Shown here piece after piece: positions 37,075-46,429 of a DNA stretch of 64,000 nt. Source of the stretch: Myxococcales bacterium (GTDB lineage Bacteria > Myxococcota > UBA727 > GCA-2721815); contig PBLQ01000061.1 in NCBI GenBank assembly GCA_002721815.1, positions 44,905 to 108,904 of the forward strand, given 5' to 3'. Numbering within the stretch: position 1 is the stretch's first letter; each line of letters begins with the position of its first letter. Both the position numbers and the translations under genes were made by a program. The notes under the pieces are model-generated. The model ran no database searches. It was not told the DNA's origin and saw only the letters and a list, made by a program, of their open reading frames with translations.

Positions 37075-38523
37075 GTGGAAAAGCTTCAATTTTGGGTCAA
37101 TGACGCGCTTCATGAGGTGGCAGGGGTTTCAACCAACCTGACACTTTTGAATTACTTGAGATATCACGCGGACTTACCGGGCACCAAAGAAGGGTGTGCC
37201 GAAGGGGACTGCGGGGCCTGCTCGGTGGTCTTACTGGACAAAGACGGGGATGAAGGGGCTTATCGGGCCGTGAACTCCTGCTTGTTATTTTTACCAGCGG
37301 TCCATGGTCGGCGAATTTACACCGTAGAGGGATTGGCCAAAAATGGAGAATTGCACCCGGTTCAAGAAGCCATGGTGCGCAATTTGGGATCGCAGTGTGG
37401 GTACTGTACCCCGGGCTTTGTGATGACCTTGTTTGAAGCGTGTTACCGGGATGACATGGATGGCCCATGGCAGCTGGACGATCAACTGTGTGGCAATCTG
37501 TGCCGCTGCACGGGCTATCGGCCCATTCGCGCGGCGGGAAAAGAAGTCAGTGGCTTGCGGCCCAAAGATCATTTTCATGAAGCGCTTTCCGCTGAATCCT
37601 TTGAAACGTCTGAAGTTCAATACAGTGAAAAGGAACAACGTTTCTGGCGGCCTAATTCCTTTGAAAGCTTATTCGCCCTTCTAGCCGAGCAACCCCAAGC
37701 CAAAATCATTGCGGGTGCTACGGATTTGGCTTTGGAATACACCAAATTTCATCGCGCGTTACCGCTCCTCGTTTCCATCGAAGGCCTTCAAGAGTTGAAG
37801 GTTTTATCCTGCGACAACAAAGGATGGACGATCGGAGCTGGGGTGACGCTTTCACGACTCGAAATGGCCGTGGCCAACCGATTGCCCGCTTTAGAGAACA
37901 TGCTGCGTTATTTTGCATCACGACAAATCAAAAACAGAGCAACGGTGGGTGGCAATATTGTGAATGCTTCCCCCATTGGAGATTTGGCGCCGGTTTTCTT
38001 GGCTTTAGATGCGCGGTTTCATTTGCGCAGTGCCCAGGGCACGAGAGAGGTTTCCAGCGACGAGTTTTTCTTAGATTATCGAAAAACCGCTTTGCAGGAA
38101 GGCGAGATCTTTGAAGCGGTGTTCATCCCTCATAAAGATGCCTATGCGAATTCCTATAAAGTTTCCAAACGCAAAGAGATGGACATTTCTGCAGTGGCAG
38201 CGGGCTTGGCCTTGTGCCGAGATGCGGATGGCAAAATCACCGAAGCGCGTTTCGGTTTTGGTGGCATGGCGGCCACACCCAAGCGTGCGGACGGCGCGGA
38301 AAAAGCTTTGTTGGGACGTAAGCTCACTGCGGGTACCATTCGCGCATCTTTAGCGGCCCTTGAATCCGATTTTGCGCCCATGACCGATCATCGAGGCACG
38401 TCGTGGTATCGACAAAAAGTCGCGAAAAACTTTTTGTTGGGTTTTTTCGAAGAAGCCATGAAGAATGAAGCGGCCCAAACCATTCGTGCCGGGGCTCTCG
38501 CGCACCCGGAGGTACGCGTATGA
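37075..38523 (+). CDS. xdhA: Xanthine dehydrogenase small subunit (2Fe-2S plus FAD domains)
   Basis: 482 residues from a GTG start with AGGA upstream. The N-terminal 2Fe-2S domain shows CAEGDCGACSVVL and the second-cluster Cys in CGYCTPG and CRCTGYRP. The FAD-binding domain follows from about residue 190, with AGATDLAL and TVGGNIVNASPIGDLAP. This fused layout is typical of bacterial XdhA, which passes electrons from the Mo site to NAD. Its stop overlaps the xdhB start (ATGA). Substrate could be xanthine, hypoxanthine or another heterocycle. Confidence 0.92.
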   Translation: MEKLQFWVNDALHEVAGVSTNLTLLNYLRYHADLPGTKEGCAEGDCGACSVVLLDKDGDEGAYRAVNSCLLFLPAVHGRRIYTVEGLAKNGELHPVQEAMVRNLGSQCGYCTPGFVMTLFEACYRDDMDGPWQLDDQLCGNLCRCTGYRPIRAAGKEVSGLRPKDHFHEALSAESFETSEVQYSEKEQRFWRPNSFESLFALLAEQPQAKIIAGATDLALEYTKFHRALPLLVSIEGLQELKVLSCDNKGWTIGAGVTLSRLEMAVANRLPALENMLRYFASRQIKNRATVGGNIVNASPIGDLAPVFLALDARFHLRSAQGTREVSSDEFFLDYRKTALQEGEIFEAVFIPHKDAYANSYKVSKRKEMDISAVAAGLALCRDADGKITEARFGFGGMAATPKRADGAEKALLGRKLTAGTIRASLAALESDFAPMTDHRGTSWYRQKVAKNFLLGFFEEAMKNEAAQTIRAGALAHPEVRV

Positions 38524-40856
38524 ACCGCCCAAGCGTCGACACCATCAAAAGCCCTTTGCATGTCCCCGCGCCTCATGAAAGCGCCAAGGGGCATGTCACC
38601 GGCCGAGCCAAATACGTTGACGATTTGTCTGCGCCCGCCGGGATGCTTTGGGCGCAAGTCGTTCCCAGTCCTGTGGCCAAAGGGATTTTAAAGTCCGTGG
38701 ATGTGCAAGAAGCGCTGCTGGTGGATGGAGTGGTCACTGTACTCACGGCCAAGGATATTCCCGGGGAAAATCAAATCGGCCCCATCTTTCACGACGAGCC
38801 CTTGCTTGCAACGCGAGAGTTAGAGTGTTCAGGCCAAGCCATTGCGTTGGTGGTCGGTACCTCCTTGACCGCAGTTCAAGCCGGGTGCGATGCTGTACGC
38901 TGTGACATAGAAGAGAAGACACCCCTGCTCGATATGGAAAAAGCCATCGCGCAAGAATCTTTTCAATTAAATCCCCATGTGATTGCTCGCGGGGATGTGA
39001 GCGAGGCTTTGGCATCCTCGGCCCATCAGGTGAGTGGGACTTTTAGCAACGGTGCACAAGACCATTTTTACTTAGAAACCCATGCCGCATTGGTAATCCC
39101 CCAGGAGCAAGGTGGTTTTGCCATCTCTTCCTCCACCCAGCATCCCACTGAAGTACAAGCGAAAGTTGCCGAGGTGCTCGGAGTGGGCCGTCATAAGATT
39201 GTCGTTGATGTGCCAAGAATGGGCGGAGGCTTCGGGGGTAAAGAAACCCAGGGGGCACATGTCGCGGCATTGGCGACTTTGGCTGCTTTACATACCGATC
39301 GGCCCGTAAAGATCAGATTAAACCGCGACCAGGATATGCACCAAACGGGGAAGCGGCACCCCTTCATCTCAAAATACAAGGCCGGTTTTTCTGAGTCCGG
39401 AGATTTGCTCGCGCTCGATGTAAACATTTATGCCGACGGTGGATGGAGCTCTGACCTTTCAGGCGCCATTTTGGATCGCGCCTTGTTTCATCTCGACAAC
39501 TGTTACCACATCCCCAATCTGCGTTTCGAAGGTCGGGTTTTAAAAACCAATCATGTTTCCCATACTGCTTTTAGGGGATTTGGTGGCCCCCAAGGAATGT
39601 TGGTGGTGGAAGAGGTTATGAACCGCATCGCTGAGACCCTGGGCAAAGATCCCGTTTCTATTCGAAAGCGAAACTATTATGGAAAGGCGCCCAAAAACAT
39701 CACGCCCTATGGTCAAGAAGTAAAGGCGCGAGACAATCGCATCCACACCATGACCCGGCAGCTTCTAAGTTCCTCGCAATACCGAGAGCGTCGACGAGAA
39801 ATTGATAAATTCAATCGAAAATCCAAATGGATCAAGAAAGGCATTGGTTTTCAGCCCGTTAAATTTGGTATTTCGTTCACCAACAGCATGCTCAACCAAG
39901 CTGGGGCGTTGATTCTTGTATACGCGGACGGGACCGTTCATTTGAATCACGGTGGCACTGAAATGGGGCAGGGCCTTCACACAAAAATGTTAGCCATTTG
40001 TGCGCATGAGTTGGGCGTCCCCCTTCACAACATCCGGATGATGAATACGTCCACCGAGAAGGTGCCCAATACTTCTGCCACCGCTGCATCCAGTGGCGCG
40101 GACCTCAATGGTCAAGCAGTTCGAGATGCCTGTCTAAAAATACGACGGCGCATGGCTGAAGTAGCGGCCTCTGAAATGGGCCTTTCTGCCAAAGATGCAA
40201 AAAACATTGTGTTCGAAGACGGGATCGTCCGTTCTGATTTGGCCCCCAAAGAAACGTTACGGTTCGAAACCGTGGCCACCAAAGCATGGATGGCTCAAGT
40301 GTCTCTGTCGGCCACTGGGTTTTATCGCACCCCTAACATTCATTATGATTACGCGGCCGGGCGGGGCAAACCCTTTCATTACTTCGCTTACGGTACGGCG
40401 GTGAGTGAAGTGGAAGTGAATGGTTTGACGGGCGGTCATCTGCTGACCCGCGTGGACATTTTGCACGATGTGGGTGATTCCTTAAGCCCCGCCATTGACA
40501 TTGGCCAAGTGGAAGGTGGTTTCGTCCAAGGTTTGGGGTGGTTGACCATGGAAGATGTCCTTTGGACAGATCAGGGGAAACTGATCTCCCATTGCCCTTC
40601 CGTCTATAAAATCCCGGCAGTGGGGGACACCCCCCAAGATTTTCACGTCTCACTGTTGGAGAAAGCCCCGCAAAAAGAGGTCATTCACGGTTCTAAAGCA
40701 GTGGGCGAACCGCCTTTTATGCTAGCAATTTCAGCGGTTTCCGCCCTTCGACATGCCATTTTAAGCTATGGCAAAAGTCGTGAGGTCAAGTTGGCTTCCC
40801 CAGCCACGCCAGAGGCCATTTTGCGCGCCATCGAAAGTGTAAAAAACGGGGGCTAG
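38520..40856 (+). CDS. xdhB: Xanthine dehydrogenase molybdopterin-binding large subunit
   Basis: 778 residues. Molybdopterin-cytosine dinucleotide-type domains: an N-terminal ab hammerhead (GHVTGRAKYVDDL), GGGFGGKE near residue 238, AFRGFGGPQG, GGTEMGQGLHTK, the TSATAASSGAD stretch, and SKAVGEPPFML with the active-site Glu. All key residues of the family are visible. No XdhC-type insertion factor or Mo-cofactor gene lies beside it. ATGA overlap with xdhA. Confidence 0.93.
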   Translation: MNRPSVDTIKSPLHVPAPHESAKGHVTGRAKYVDDLSAPAGMLWAQVVPSPVAKGILKSVDVQEALLVDGVVTVLTAKDIPGENQIGPIFHDEPLLATRELECSGQAIALVVGTSLTAVQAGCDAVRCDIEEKTPLLDMEKAIAQESFQLNPHVIARGDVSEALASSAHQVSGTFSNGAQDHFYLETHAALVIPQEQGGFAISSSTQHPTEVQAKVAEVLGVGRHKIVVDVPRMGGGFGGKETQGAHVAALATLAALHTDRPVKIRLNRDQDMHQTGKRHPFISKYKAGFSESGDLLALDVNIYADGGWSSDLSGAILDRALFHLDNCYHIPNLRFEGRVLKTNHVSHTAFRGFGGPQGMLVVEEVMNRIAETLGKDPVSIRKRNYYGKAPKNITPYGQEVKARDNRIHTMTRQLLSSSQYRERRREIDKFNRKSKWIKKGIGFQPVKFGISFTNSMLNQAGALILVYADGTVHLNHGGTEMGQGLHTKMLAICAHELGVPLHNIRMMNTSTEKVPNTSATAASSGADLNGQAVRDACLKIRRRMAEVAASEMGLSAKDAKNIVFEDGIVRSDLAPKETLRFETVATKAWMAQVSLSATGFYRTPNIHYDYAAGRGKPFHYFAYGTAVSEVEVNGLTGGHLLTRVDILHDVGDSLSPAIDIGQVEGGFVQGLGWLTMEDVLWTDQGKLISHCPSVYKIPAVGDTPQDFHVSLLEKAPQKEVIHGSKAVGEPPFMLAISAVSALRHAILSYGKSREVKLASPATPEAILRAIESVKNGG

Positions 40857-40943
40857 GATTTTGCTTCTGGTTCCAGCCAACGGTATAAGTAGTCAATAAC
40901 AATAGGTTCGTGAAGCCGCGTCCCATTTTGCATCTGGTGAAGA

Positions 40944-42356
40944 ATGTTCGGATTTATCAAAAACATGTTTGGTGGCAATCAACAAGCCAATCCAGCACAG
41001 CATGCGCAAGCTGAAGAAGACGAATACGAATACGAAGATGAGGATGAGGAAGAAGAAGAGTACGAGTACGAAGAAGACGAATACGAAGAAGAGTACGAGT
41101 ACGAAGAAGACGAAGACGAAGACGAATACGAATATGAGGAAGAAGTGGCTGCCGCTCCTGCAGCTGCACGGCCCGCCGCGCCTGCACGCCCAGCCGCGCC
41201 TGCACCTGCGCCTGCTCCGGCTGCTGCTGCACCCCCTGTTCAAGAAGAATACGTTGAACCTGACCCCCCAGAACCTTCTTACGGTGCAGCCGCCATGCAA
41301 TCCCAAATGCAGGCATACAGTTTTAACGCATCGGCGTCGGGCGAGGCTTTGGCCGAAGAAGATTACGACGAGTATGAAGAAGACCTTGATCCGGTTGATG
41401 ACGACGAGCTTTATATCGATCCGGGTGAACTGGCCGACTACGATTTGTCCTTAGAGTACGAAGACCCTGATGATGCTGAACTCGCGAATATGGGCGAGAT
41501 TTCTGAGAAAGTATTTAACCACTTTCGGGAAAACCGAGGGGATTTACCAGCCTTTCCATCTCTGGCCGGTAAGGTCTTCGAAATCATCGATAAGCCCGAA
41601 GCTGACGTGGGCGAATTGGTCAATGTGATCAGACAAGATCCAGCGATTTCAGCACAAGTGATCAAAGTGTCGAACTCTGCCTATTACTCCCGTGGTGTAG
41701 ACGTGGTGAGTATTCGGATGGCCGTGGTTCGATTGGGGCTCAACGAAGTGGCCAAAGTCGCGGCGGCGGCTTCCACCCGTGCGTTGTTCGACCTTGAAAT
41801 TCGAGCGGCCCACCAAGTTTTTGCCAAAAAATGGCACGATCTTTGGCTGCACTCCATGACCACCGCATTCGGATGCGGCTGGCTGTCCCTGGAACGCAAC
41901 ATGGGTGATCCCGACCAGGTCTTTTTAGGCGGCATGCTTCACGATATCGGGAAGACAGTGTGCCTTAGATCCCTGTCTTCATTGATGTTTTCTGGAGATA
42001 TCCCCTACCAAGTGTCCGACGCCATGTGTGATCACATCTTGGAGCACATGCACGTGGATTTGGGTGGAGAAATGGCCGTTTTATGGAACATGCCTGAATT
42101 TCTTTCCAACATCTGTATGGAACACCATACCGATGCCCTAGATGAGATAGAAGATGACCAAAACATTCATATTGTCCGTGTGGTCTCAGGCGTTAACGAA
42201 ATGCGCGCCAACCCCCGGTACAGAATCGGTTTGGAGCAAGAGGTTTTGGATTCAATGGTGAACTTGGGCATGAATCAGTCTGAGCTGAGATCATTGATGA
42301 CCGAAATCCGAGAGTTGGCCGAAATGGCCGAAAACATGATCGAGTTCACGAGCTGA
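40944..42356 (+). CDS. HDOD-domain protein with long Glu/Asp/Tyr-rich N-terminal region
   Basis: 470 residues. A basic/hydrophobic opening of about 15 residues is followed by an extremely acidic, tyrosine-studded stretch (residues 24-67, EYEYEEDE-type repeats), an Ala/Pro linker (about 68-100) and another acidic segment. The HDOD domain (about 185-400) includes AISAQVIKVSNSAYYSRG, RLGLNEV and MLHDIGKT. HDOD proteins lack phosphodiesterase activity in most cases and act as signalling scaffolds. No DNA-binding or GGDEF partner is fused. An AAGA-type site precedes the ATG. Convergent with slt. Confidence 0.88.
   Translation: MFGFIKNMFGGNQQANPAQHAQAEEDEYEYEDEDEEEEEYEYEEDEYEEEYEYEEDEDEDEYEYEEEVAAAPAAARPAAPARPAAPAPAPAPAAAAPPVQEEYVEPDPPEPSYGAAAMQSQMQAYSFNASASGEALAEEDYDEYEEDLDPVDDDELYIDPGELADYDLSLEYEDPDDAELANMGEISEKVFNHFRENRGDLPAFPSLAGKVFEIIDKPEADVGELVNVIRQDPAISAQVIKVSNSAYYSRGVDVVSIRMAVVRLGLNEVAKVAAAASTRALFDLEIRAAHQVFAKKWHDLWLHSMTTAFGCGWLSLERNMGDPDQVFLGGMLHDIGKTVCLRSLSSLMFSGDIPYQVSDAMCDHILEHMHVDLGGEMAVLWNMPEFLSNICMEHHTDALDEIEDDQNIHIVRVVSGVNEMRANPRYRIGLEQEVLDSMVNLGMNQSELRSLMTEIRELAEMAENMIEFTS
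41017..41145 (+). repeat. Low-complexity GAA/TAC/GAC repeat tract inside the HDOD gene
   Basis: Imperfect repeats of GAATACGAA and GAAGACGAA encoding Glu, Tyr and Asp. The reading frame is intact throughout. Such tracts can change length by slippage. Confidence 0.8.
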
Positions 42357-42368
42357 TCAAGTCTTCAT

Positions 42369-44468
42369 TTAATTGAGTTGCGTGTCTACGGTTTCGATCC
42401 TAGGAATTTCTTTACCAATGTTCGGCACCCGTTCTGGAAACTCCAATGCCACTTCTCCACCATTAAAGGCTTGGTAAATCGCTTTCGTGGTCATGACTTT
42501 CTTCACGTATTGCCGTGTTTCTCGGTAAGGGATGCGCTCAACGAAGAGGGGAATGGGCAAGTTGCCGAATGAAGTGACCCAAGAATGTACGGCCTTGGGA
42601 GAGCCATTGTAGGCCGCGGCCACCAAAAAATCGTTTTTGAACGTCTTTTTTAGAATGCTCAAAAAATGGGAGCCCAGCCAAATAGAACCCTTCGGTGCTA
42701 ATAATTCGTTTCGGGGCGGTAAAGGCGTTTTTAAAGAATCAGCCACGAAAGCCGCCGTGTATGGCATGAGTTGCATGAGTCCCAAGGCACCCACGGGAGA
42801 GATGGCTTGTTGCATAAAACCACTTTCGGTTCGCATGATGGCGTAGATCATTTCAGGTGCCATTTGGGTTGCATCGCTGGCTTGGGCAACGAGTTTGTGG
42901 TGAGGCATGGCGTAAGTGGCGCGCCAGGTAGGGCTGGATGACATAACGCCTTTAGTGGCCTTATAGCGCGGCGTTATTTTGCCTGCACGTCGCCAAGGAC
43001 GATGGTAATCACCCAGTTTTTGGTAAAGCCCATAAAATGCGGCCCGATTCTTTTTGATTTGTGCCACCGATAAGCTTTTGCGAAACAGTTGGGCTTCACC
43101 CAATGCCAGCCAAATTCGTTGGGTTGTATTGAGGTGGGGCAATGCTTCTTTGGCTTTCAGTTCCAAGGCATCGGGGGCCAGAGGGGTACCTTTTAAAGGG
43201 GGCAGTCCAATTTGTTCGCGGGCCAGGACCCCATAGTAATCCAGGGGGTATGACTTAGCGAGCGCGGTAAAAATCGGTTTGGATTTCTCATGTTCTCCGT
43301 TTTGTTCGTACGCAAAGGCCAGAAAAAAACGCTTTCGTGCAGACGCTTTATTTTTTCGTAACCGTCGTGATTCCCAAAATGTGATGGCCTTTTTCGGTTC
43401 TTGATTGAGTAGATGGGTAAAAGGAATATACCAGGTTAAGGCATTGGCCCACTTGCCTTTTGGGTAATCGGAGAAGCAGCGTCGCCAATGTTCATTGGCC
43501 TTTTGGTATTGGTTGAGTTCATACATTCCGAAGGCTGCGAAAAAACAACCTTCTTCTTTTTGTGAAGTTTGTTTTGCTTTTTGTTCTTGTTGCTGGCGGA
43601 TGCCCACGGCTTTCTCTAGTTGACCGGCTTTGGCGAGGGCCCATGCATATTTTCCCCAGTAAACGCCGGAGTTTGGGTGTTTCGCTGTCAGTTTTTGTGC
43701 GTGTTCGAGCCCCTTGGATACCTCATTGCCTCGGACCATAGTTTCAATCCAAAGCAGGTTGACCTTCTCCCTTTGCTTTTTGGAGAGCCCGCTATCGGCT
43801 GCCAACAATATCTTTGCTTCTGCAGCGGCTTTGAGTGGGAATGAAGACTTCAACAAATTGTCGAGCCGTTGAATTTTGTGCCCGTTAGAAAGCTTTTTGG
43901 GGTGGCACAGTTGGCTTTTTTCTAAATCTTGTGTGGTGGGAAGGTGGGGCCATTTCCGGGTTAACGTTGTGCAAATATTCCCGAGGCTTTTGGCTGACAA
44001 ATCTTTTGGGTTTTCTGCCACATACCGTGCCACCAGTTCGGGGTGATGTTTCAGCAACTTCTTAGAGATACTTTTGGTGTTGGGTGGCAGGCGTTTTTGC
44101 TGGGTCCAGTGGGCATCCCACATGTCTTGGGTGTGCTCACCCAAGGCGCTGGTTTCGAGGGCTTGCAGATGCGCCAGGGCGGTGTTGGGTTGCGGCCCTT
44201 GGAGTCGTGCTTGAAACTCCAAGTAGTGCAACAGATTGGTTTGATTTGGAAAATGCTTACGTGCTTTTTCGCATCGCGAAACGATATTCTCAACGGGCGT
44301 CACCAGGGTGTCTTTTTGAATCTGAGTGACAGTTTCACACAAAGCTAAAAAGTCACCCTTGGCTTCGATGGGGGCCACTTCTTTGCAATCCAATTGCGTG
44401 GCCCCTTGGGCGTTTGTGACCATCAAAACCCAAGACAAAAAGGTGAGAGTTTTCAAAGAAAATTGCAT
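42369..44468 (-). CDS. slt: Soluble lytic murein transglycosylase (Slt70-like)
   Basis: 699 residues with a signal peptide (cleavage near residue 23). A long alpha-superhelical region (about 30-510) with TPR-like helices precedes the C-terminal lysozyme-like domain, with catalytic Glu in MRTESGFMQ, then GALGLMQLMP and AAYNGSPKAV. It cleaves peptidoglycan to anhydro products in the periplasm. It starts 20 bases after the response-regulator stop, so it is probably the last gene of the FHA-kinase-regulator operon. Family length is about 620-700. Confidence 0.9.
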   Translation of the reverse strand: MQFSLKTLTFLSWVLMVTNAQGATQLDCKEVAPIEAKGDFLALCETVTQIQKDTLVTPVENIVSRCEKARKHFPNQTNLLHYLEFQARLQGPQPNTALAHLQALETSALGEHTQDMWDAHWTQQKRLPPNTKSISKKLLKHHPELVARYVAENPKDLSAKSLGNICTTLTRKWPHLPTTQDLEKSQLCHPKKLSNGHKIQRLDNLLKSSFPLKAAAEAKILLAADSGLSKKQREKVNLLWIETMVRGNEVSKGLEHAQKLTAKHPNSGVYWGKYAWALAKAGQLEKAVGIRQQQEQKAKQTSQKEEGCFFAAFGMYELNQYQKANEHWRRCFSDYPKGKWANALTWYIPFTHLLNQEPKKAITFWESRRLRKNKASARKRFFLAFAYEQNGEHEKSKPIFTALAKSYPLDYYGVLAREQIGLPPLKGTPLAPDALELKAKEALPHLNTTQRIWLALGEAQLFRKSLSVAQIKKNRAAFYGLYQKLGDYHRPWRRAGKITPRYKATKGVMSSSPTWRATYAMPHHKLVAQASDATQMAPEMIYAIMRTESGFMQQAISPVGALGLMQLMPYTAAFVADSLKTPLPPRNELLAPKGSIWLGSHFLSILKKTFKNDFLVAAAYNGSPKAVHSWVTSFGNLPIPLFVERIPYRETRQYVKKVMTTKAIYQAFNGGEVALEFPERVPNIGKEIPRIETVDTQLN

Positions 44469-44488
44469 CGACCAGAGGGTCCTTAGGG

Positions 44489-45151
44489 TTACAGATCGAT
44501 GATGCCCTGACGAATGCCTTCGGTCACTGCTTCAACCCGGTTGGTCACATCGAGTTTTTGGTAGATATGCTCCAAGTGGGTGCGCACAGTGGCCTTGGAC
44601 AGTCCTAAAACGCCAGCGGCTTCGCTGTTGCTGAGGCCTTTGGCAATCATTTGTAGGCACTCCACCTCGCGATTGGTGAGCGGGGTGATGACTTCGGGCT
44701 TTAAGCCTTCTTTTTCTGGTGGTGCATTAAAGTGCTGTAACAACCGGCGAGCCAAAGAGGGTTGAATCACGCTGCCGCCTTGGTGCACGTCTTTGATGCC
44801 TTCGACAATTTTGTGGGCTTCAGCGCCTTTCAGCATATAACCTGCGGCACCCGCTTTGATGGCTCCGATGACTTTTTCTTCTTCTTCAAAAACAGTGAAG
44901 ATAAGAATTTCAACGCCGGGATAGGTGGCGCGGACCTTTTCAGTGACTTCGATGCCGGACATACGAGGCAAGCCCAAATCGCAGAGAATGACATGGGGCT
45001 TCTCATCCATCTTTTCAAGTTCTTCGAGTGCTTCTTCGCCAGAAAGGGCGGTTCCCACGATTTGCAGTTCGGGGGCTGCTTCAAGCAATTTAAGCTGATT
45101 TTTCAGAATTTTAGGTTGATCTTCCACGACAAAGAGACGGATGAGGCTCAT
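44489..45151 (-). CDS. LuxR/NarL-family response regulator
   Basis: 220 residues from the ATG at 45151, with AGGAG 7 bases upstream; a longer frame to 45169 has none. The receiver domain has the acidic pocket (ED near residue 10), the phospho-acceptor Asp58 in CDLGLPRMSG, a switch Thr and the Lys in MLKGAEA. The C-terminal LuxR helix-turn-helix reads LTNREVECLQMIAKGLSNSEAA. It should be phosphorylated by the histidine kinase encoded 69 bases upstream. Confidence 0.94.
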   Translation of the reverse strand: MSLIRLFVVEDQPKILKNQLKLLEAAPELQIVGTALSGEEALEELEKMDEKPHVILCDLGLPRMSGIEVTEKVRATYPGVEILIFTVFEEEEKVIGAIKAGAAGYMLKGAEAHKIVEGIKDVHQGGSVIQPSLARRLLQHFNAPPEKEGLKPEVITPLTNREVECLQMIAKGLSNSEAAGVLGLSKATVRTHLEHIYQKLDVTNRVEAVTEGIRQGIIDL

Positions 45152-45220
45152 GGCTGCACTCCTATGCAAGGGGGGCCCCAGTATATCGTTTTTTGGGAAA
45201 AATAGAAGCGCGATTTACGC

Positions 45221-46426
45221 CTAATCTAGGGCGGAGACTTGCAGGGTGATGGTGGTGCCTTCCCCCAGTTCAGATTGAAGGTCTACGGCGCCACCAATCT
45301 TCCGAGCCCGTTCCCGCATGTTTTGAAGGCCATAATGGAGCTTGAGTTTGTTGTCTGGCTCGAAACCTTTGCCATTGTCTTTAATGCGCATCACCAAACC
45401 GGACGTATCAAAAATCACCTCCACTTCCACCATATCCGCCTTGGCGTGTTTCATGATGTTGGTAAGGGATTCCTGCAGAATACGGAAAATGCTGAGCTGC
45501 TGGTCATCGGTCAGTTTTGGGGCGATGCCGGTAATATCCAGTTGTACGGGCAGCCGAGACCGCGTGGTAAAAGTGGTACAAGCATTTTCCAATTGCGGTA
45601 CCAGCTCAAACTCGTTGCGCATCATGGACAGGGCCCTTCGTACTTCATCGATGGCTTCTTCGCCTGCGGTCTTGAGTTCCAGGAGTTCTTCTCGGAGCGG
45701 GTTGTCTTCATTCACCAAGGTCAGCAGGTATTCGGTTTGAATGAGCAGACCTGAAAGGGTACCCCCCAGTCCATCGTGAATGTCCCGGGACAGCCGGTTG
45801 CGCTCTTCGGTTCGTGCCAACGACGCCAATTCATTTTCTAAGTGGAGAATGGCTTGTCGCTGGGCTTCCTCTCTCGATGACAAATAGACGGCAATGTAAA
45901 TGGCGAGTCCGTTCAGTAACGTGTGCCAAAGCAACAGAAGTGACAGCTCATTGAGGGGTGGGGTGTTGTCACCGACAATGGTGACCCAAGTTGCTGCCGG
46001 TAGCATGAGCATGGGGGCCACGACACCAATGGGGCTCGGAAACAACAGGGCAAAAAAGGTGGTGAACAGCAGCTGGGCGGTCATGATCGGTGAGACGAGC
46101 CCACCGTTAAAATAAAGAATCGTCAGCAGCACCAGAAGGTCGCAGTTCATGGTCCAGAACATGATTTGCCGACCAAACCTTTTGTGCTCTGACAGAACAT
46201 AAGCCACAATGGTGTAGATCAACACCCCACAGAACATGGGGATGGCTATGGATGCAGTCAGTGGCGATAACTTTTGCCAACCGGGCACCGCAAAAATAGC
46301 CAAGCACAACAGCAGCAACGCCACCCGGGTATAGAACACGGCATGGGCACGAGCGTAAAACAGTACCCGTCGCTGTGCCTGCGGAAATTGGGATGTACTG
46401 GTGTGGCCGAAAGTTTCCGGCGTCAT
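45221..46426 (-). CDS. NarX/DesK-type sensor histidine kinase
   Basis: 401 residues. Five or six membrane helices (about 27-180) form the sensory part with little outside the membrane. The HisKA_3 helix carries the phospho-acceptor His in RDIHDGLGGT. The ATPase domain has the N-box (ESLTNIMKHA), G1 (DNGKGFEP) and YGLQNMRERA. The membrane-embedded sensor suggests a lipid or membrane-state signal, as in DesK. Its start is 3 bases after the stop of the FHA gene. Confidence 0.92.
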   Translation of the reverse strand: MTPETFGHTSTSQFPQAQRRVLFYARAHAVFYTRVALLLLCLAIFAVPGWQKLSPLTASIAIPMFCGVLIYTIVAYVLSEHKRFGRQIMFWTMNCDLLVLLTILYFNGGLVSPIMTAQLLFTTFFALLFPSPIGVVAPMLMLPAATWVTIVGDNTPPLNELSLLLLWHTLLNGLAIYIAVYLSSREEAQRQAILHLENELASLARTEERNRLSRDIHDGLGGTLSGLLIQTEYLLTLVNEDNPLREELLELKTAGEEAIDEVRRALSMMRNEFELVPQLENACTTFTTRSRLPVQLDITGIAPKLTDDQQLSIFRILQESLTNIMKHAKADMVEVEVIFDTSGLVMRIKDNGKGFEPDNKLKLHYGLQNMRERARKIGGAVDLQSELGEGTTITLQVSALD

Positions 46427-46429
46427 GTT

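Noticed and set aside
40893..41316. Long hydrophobic Phe/Val-rich ORFs opposite the HDOD gene
   Set aside because: They are the antisense reading of the Glu/Tyr repeat and lack ribosome binding sites.
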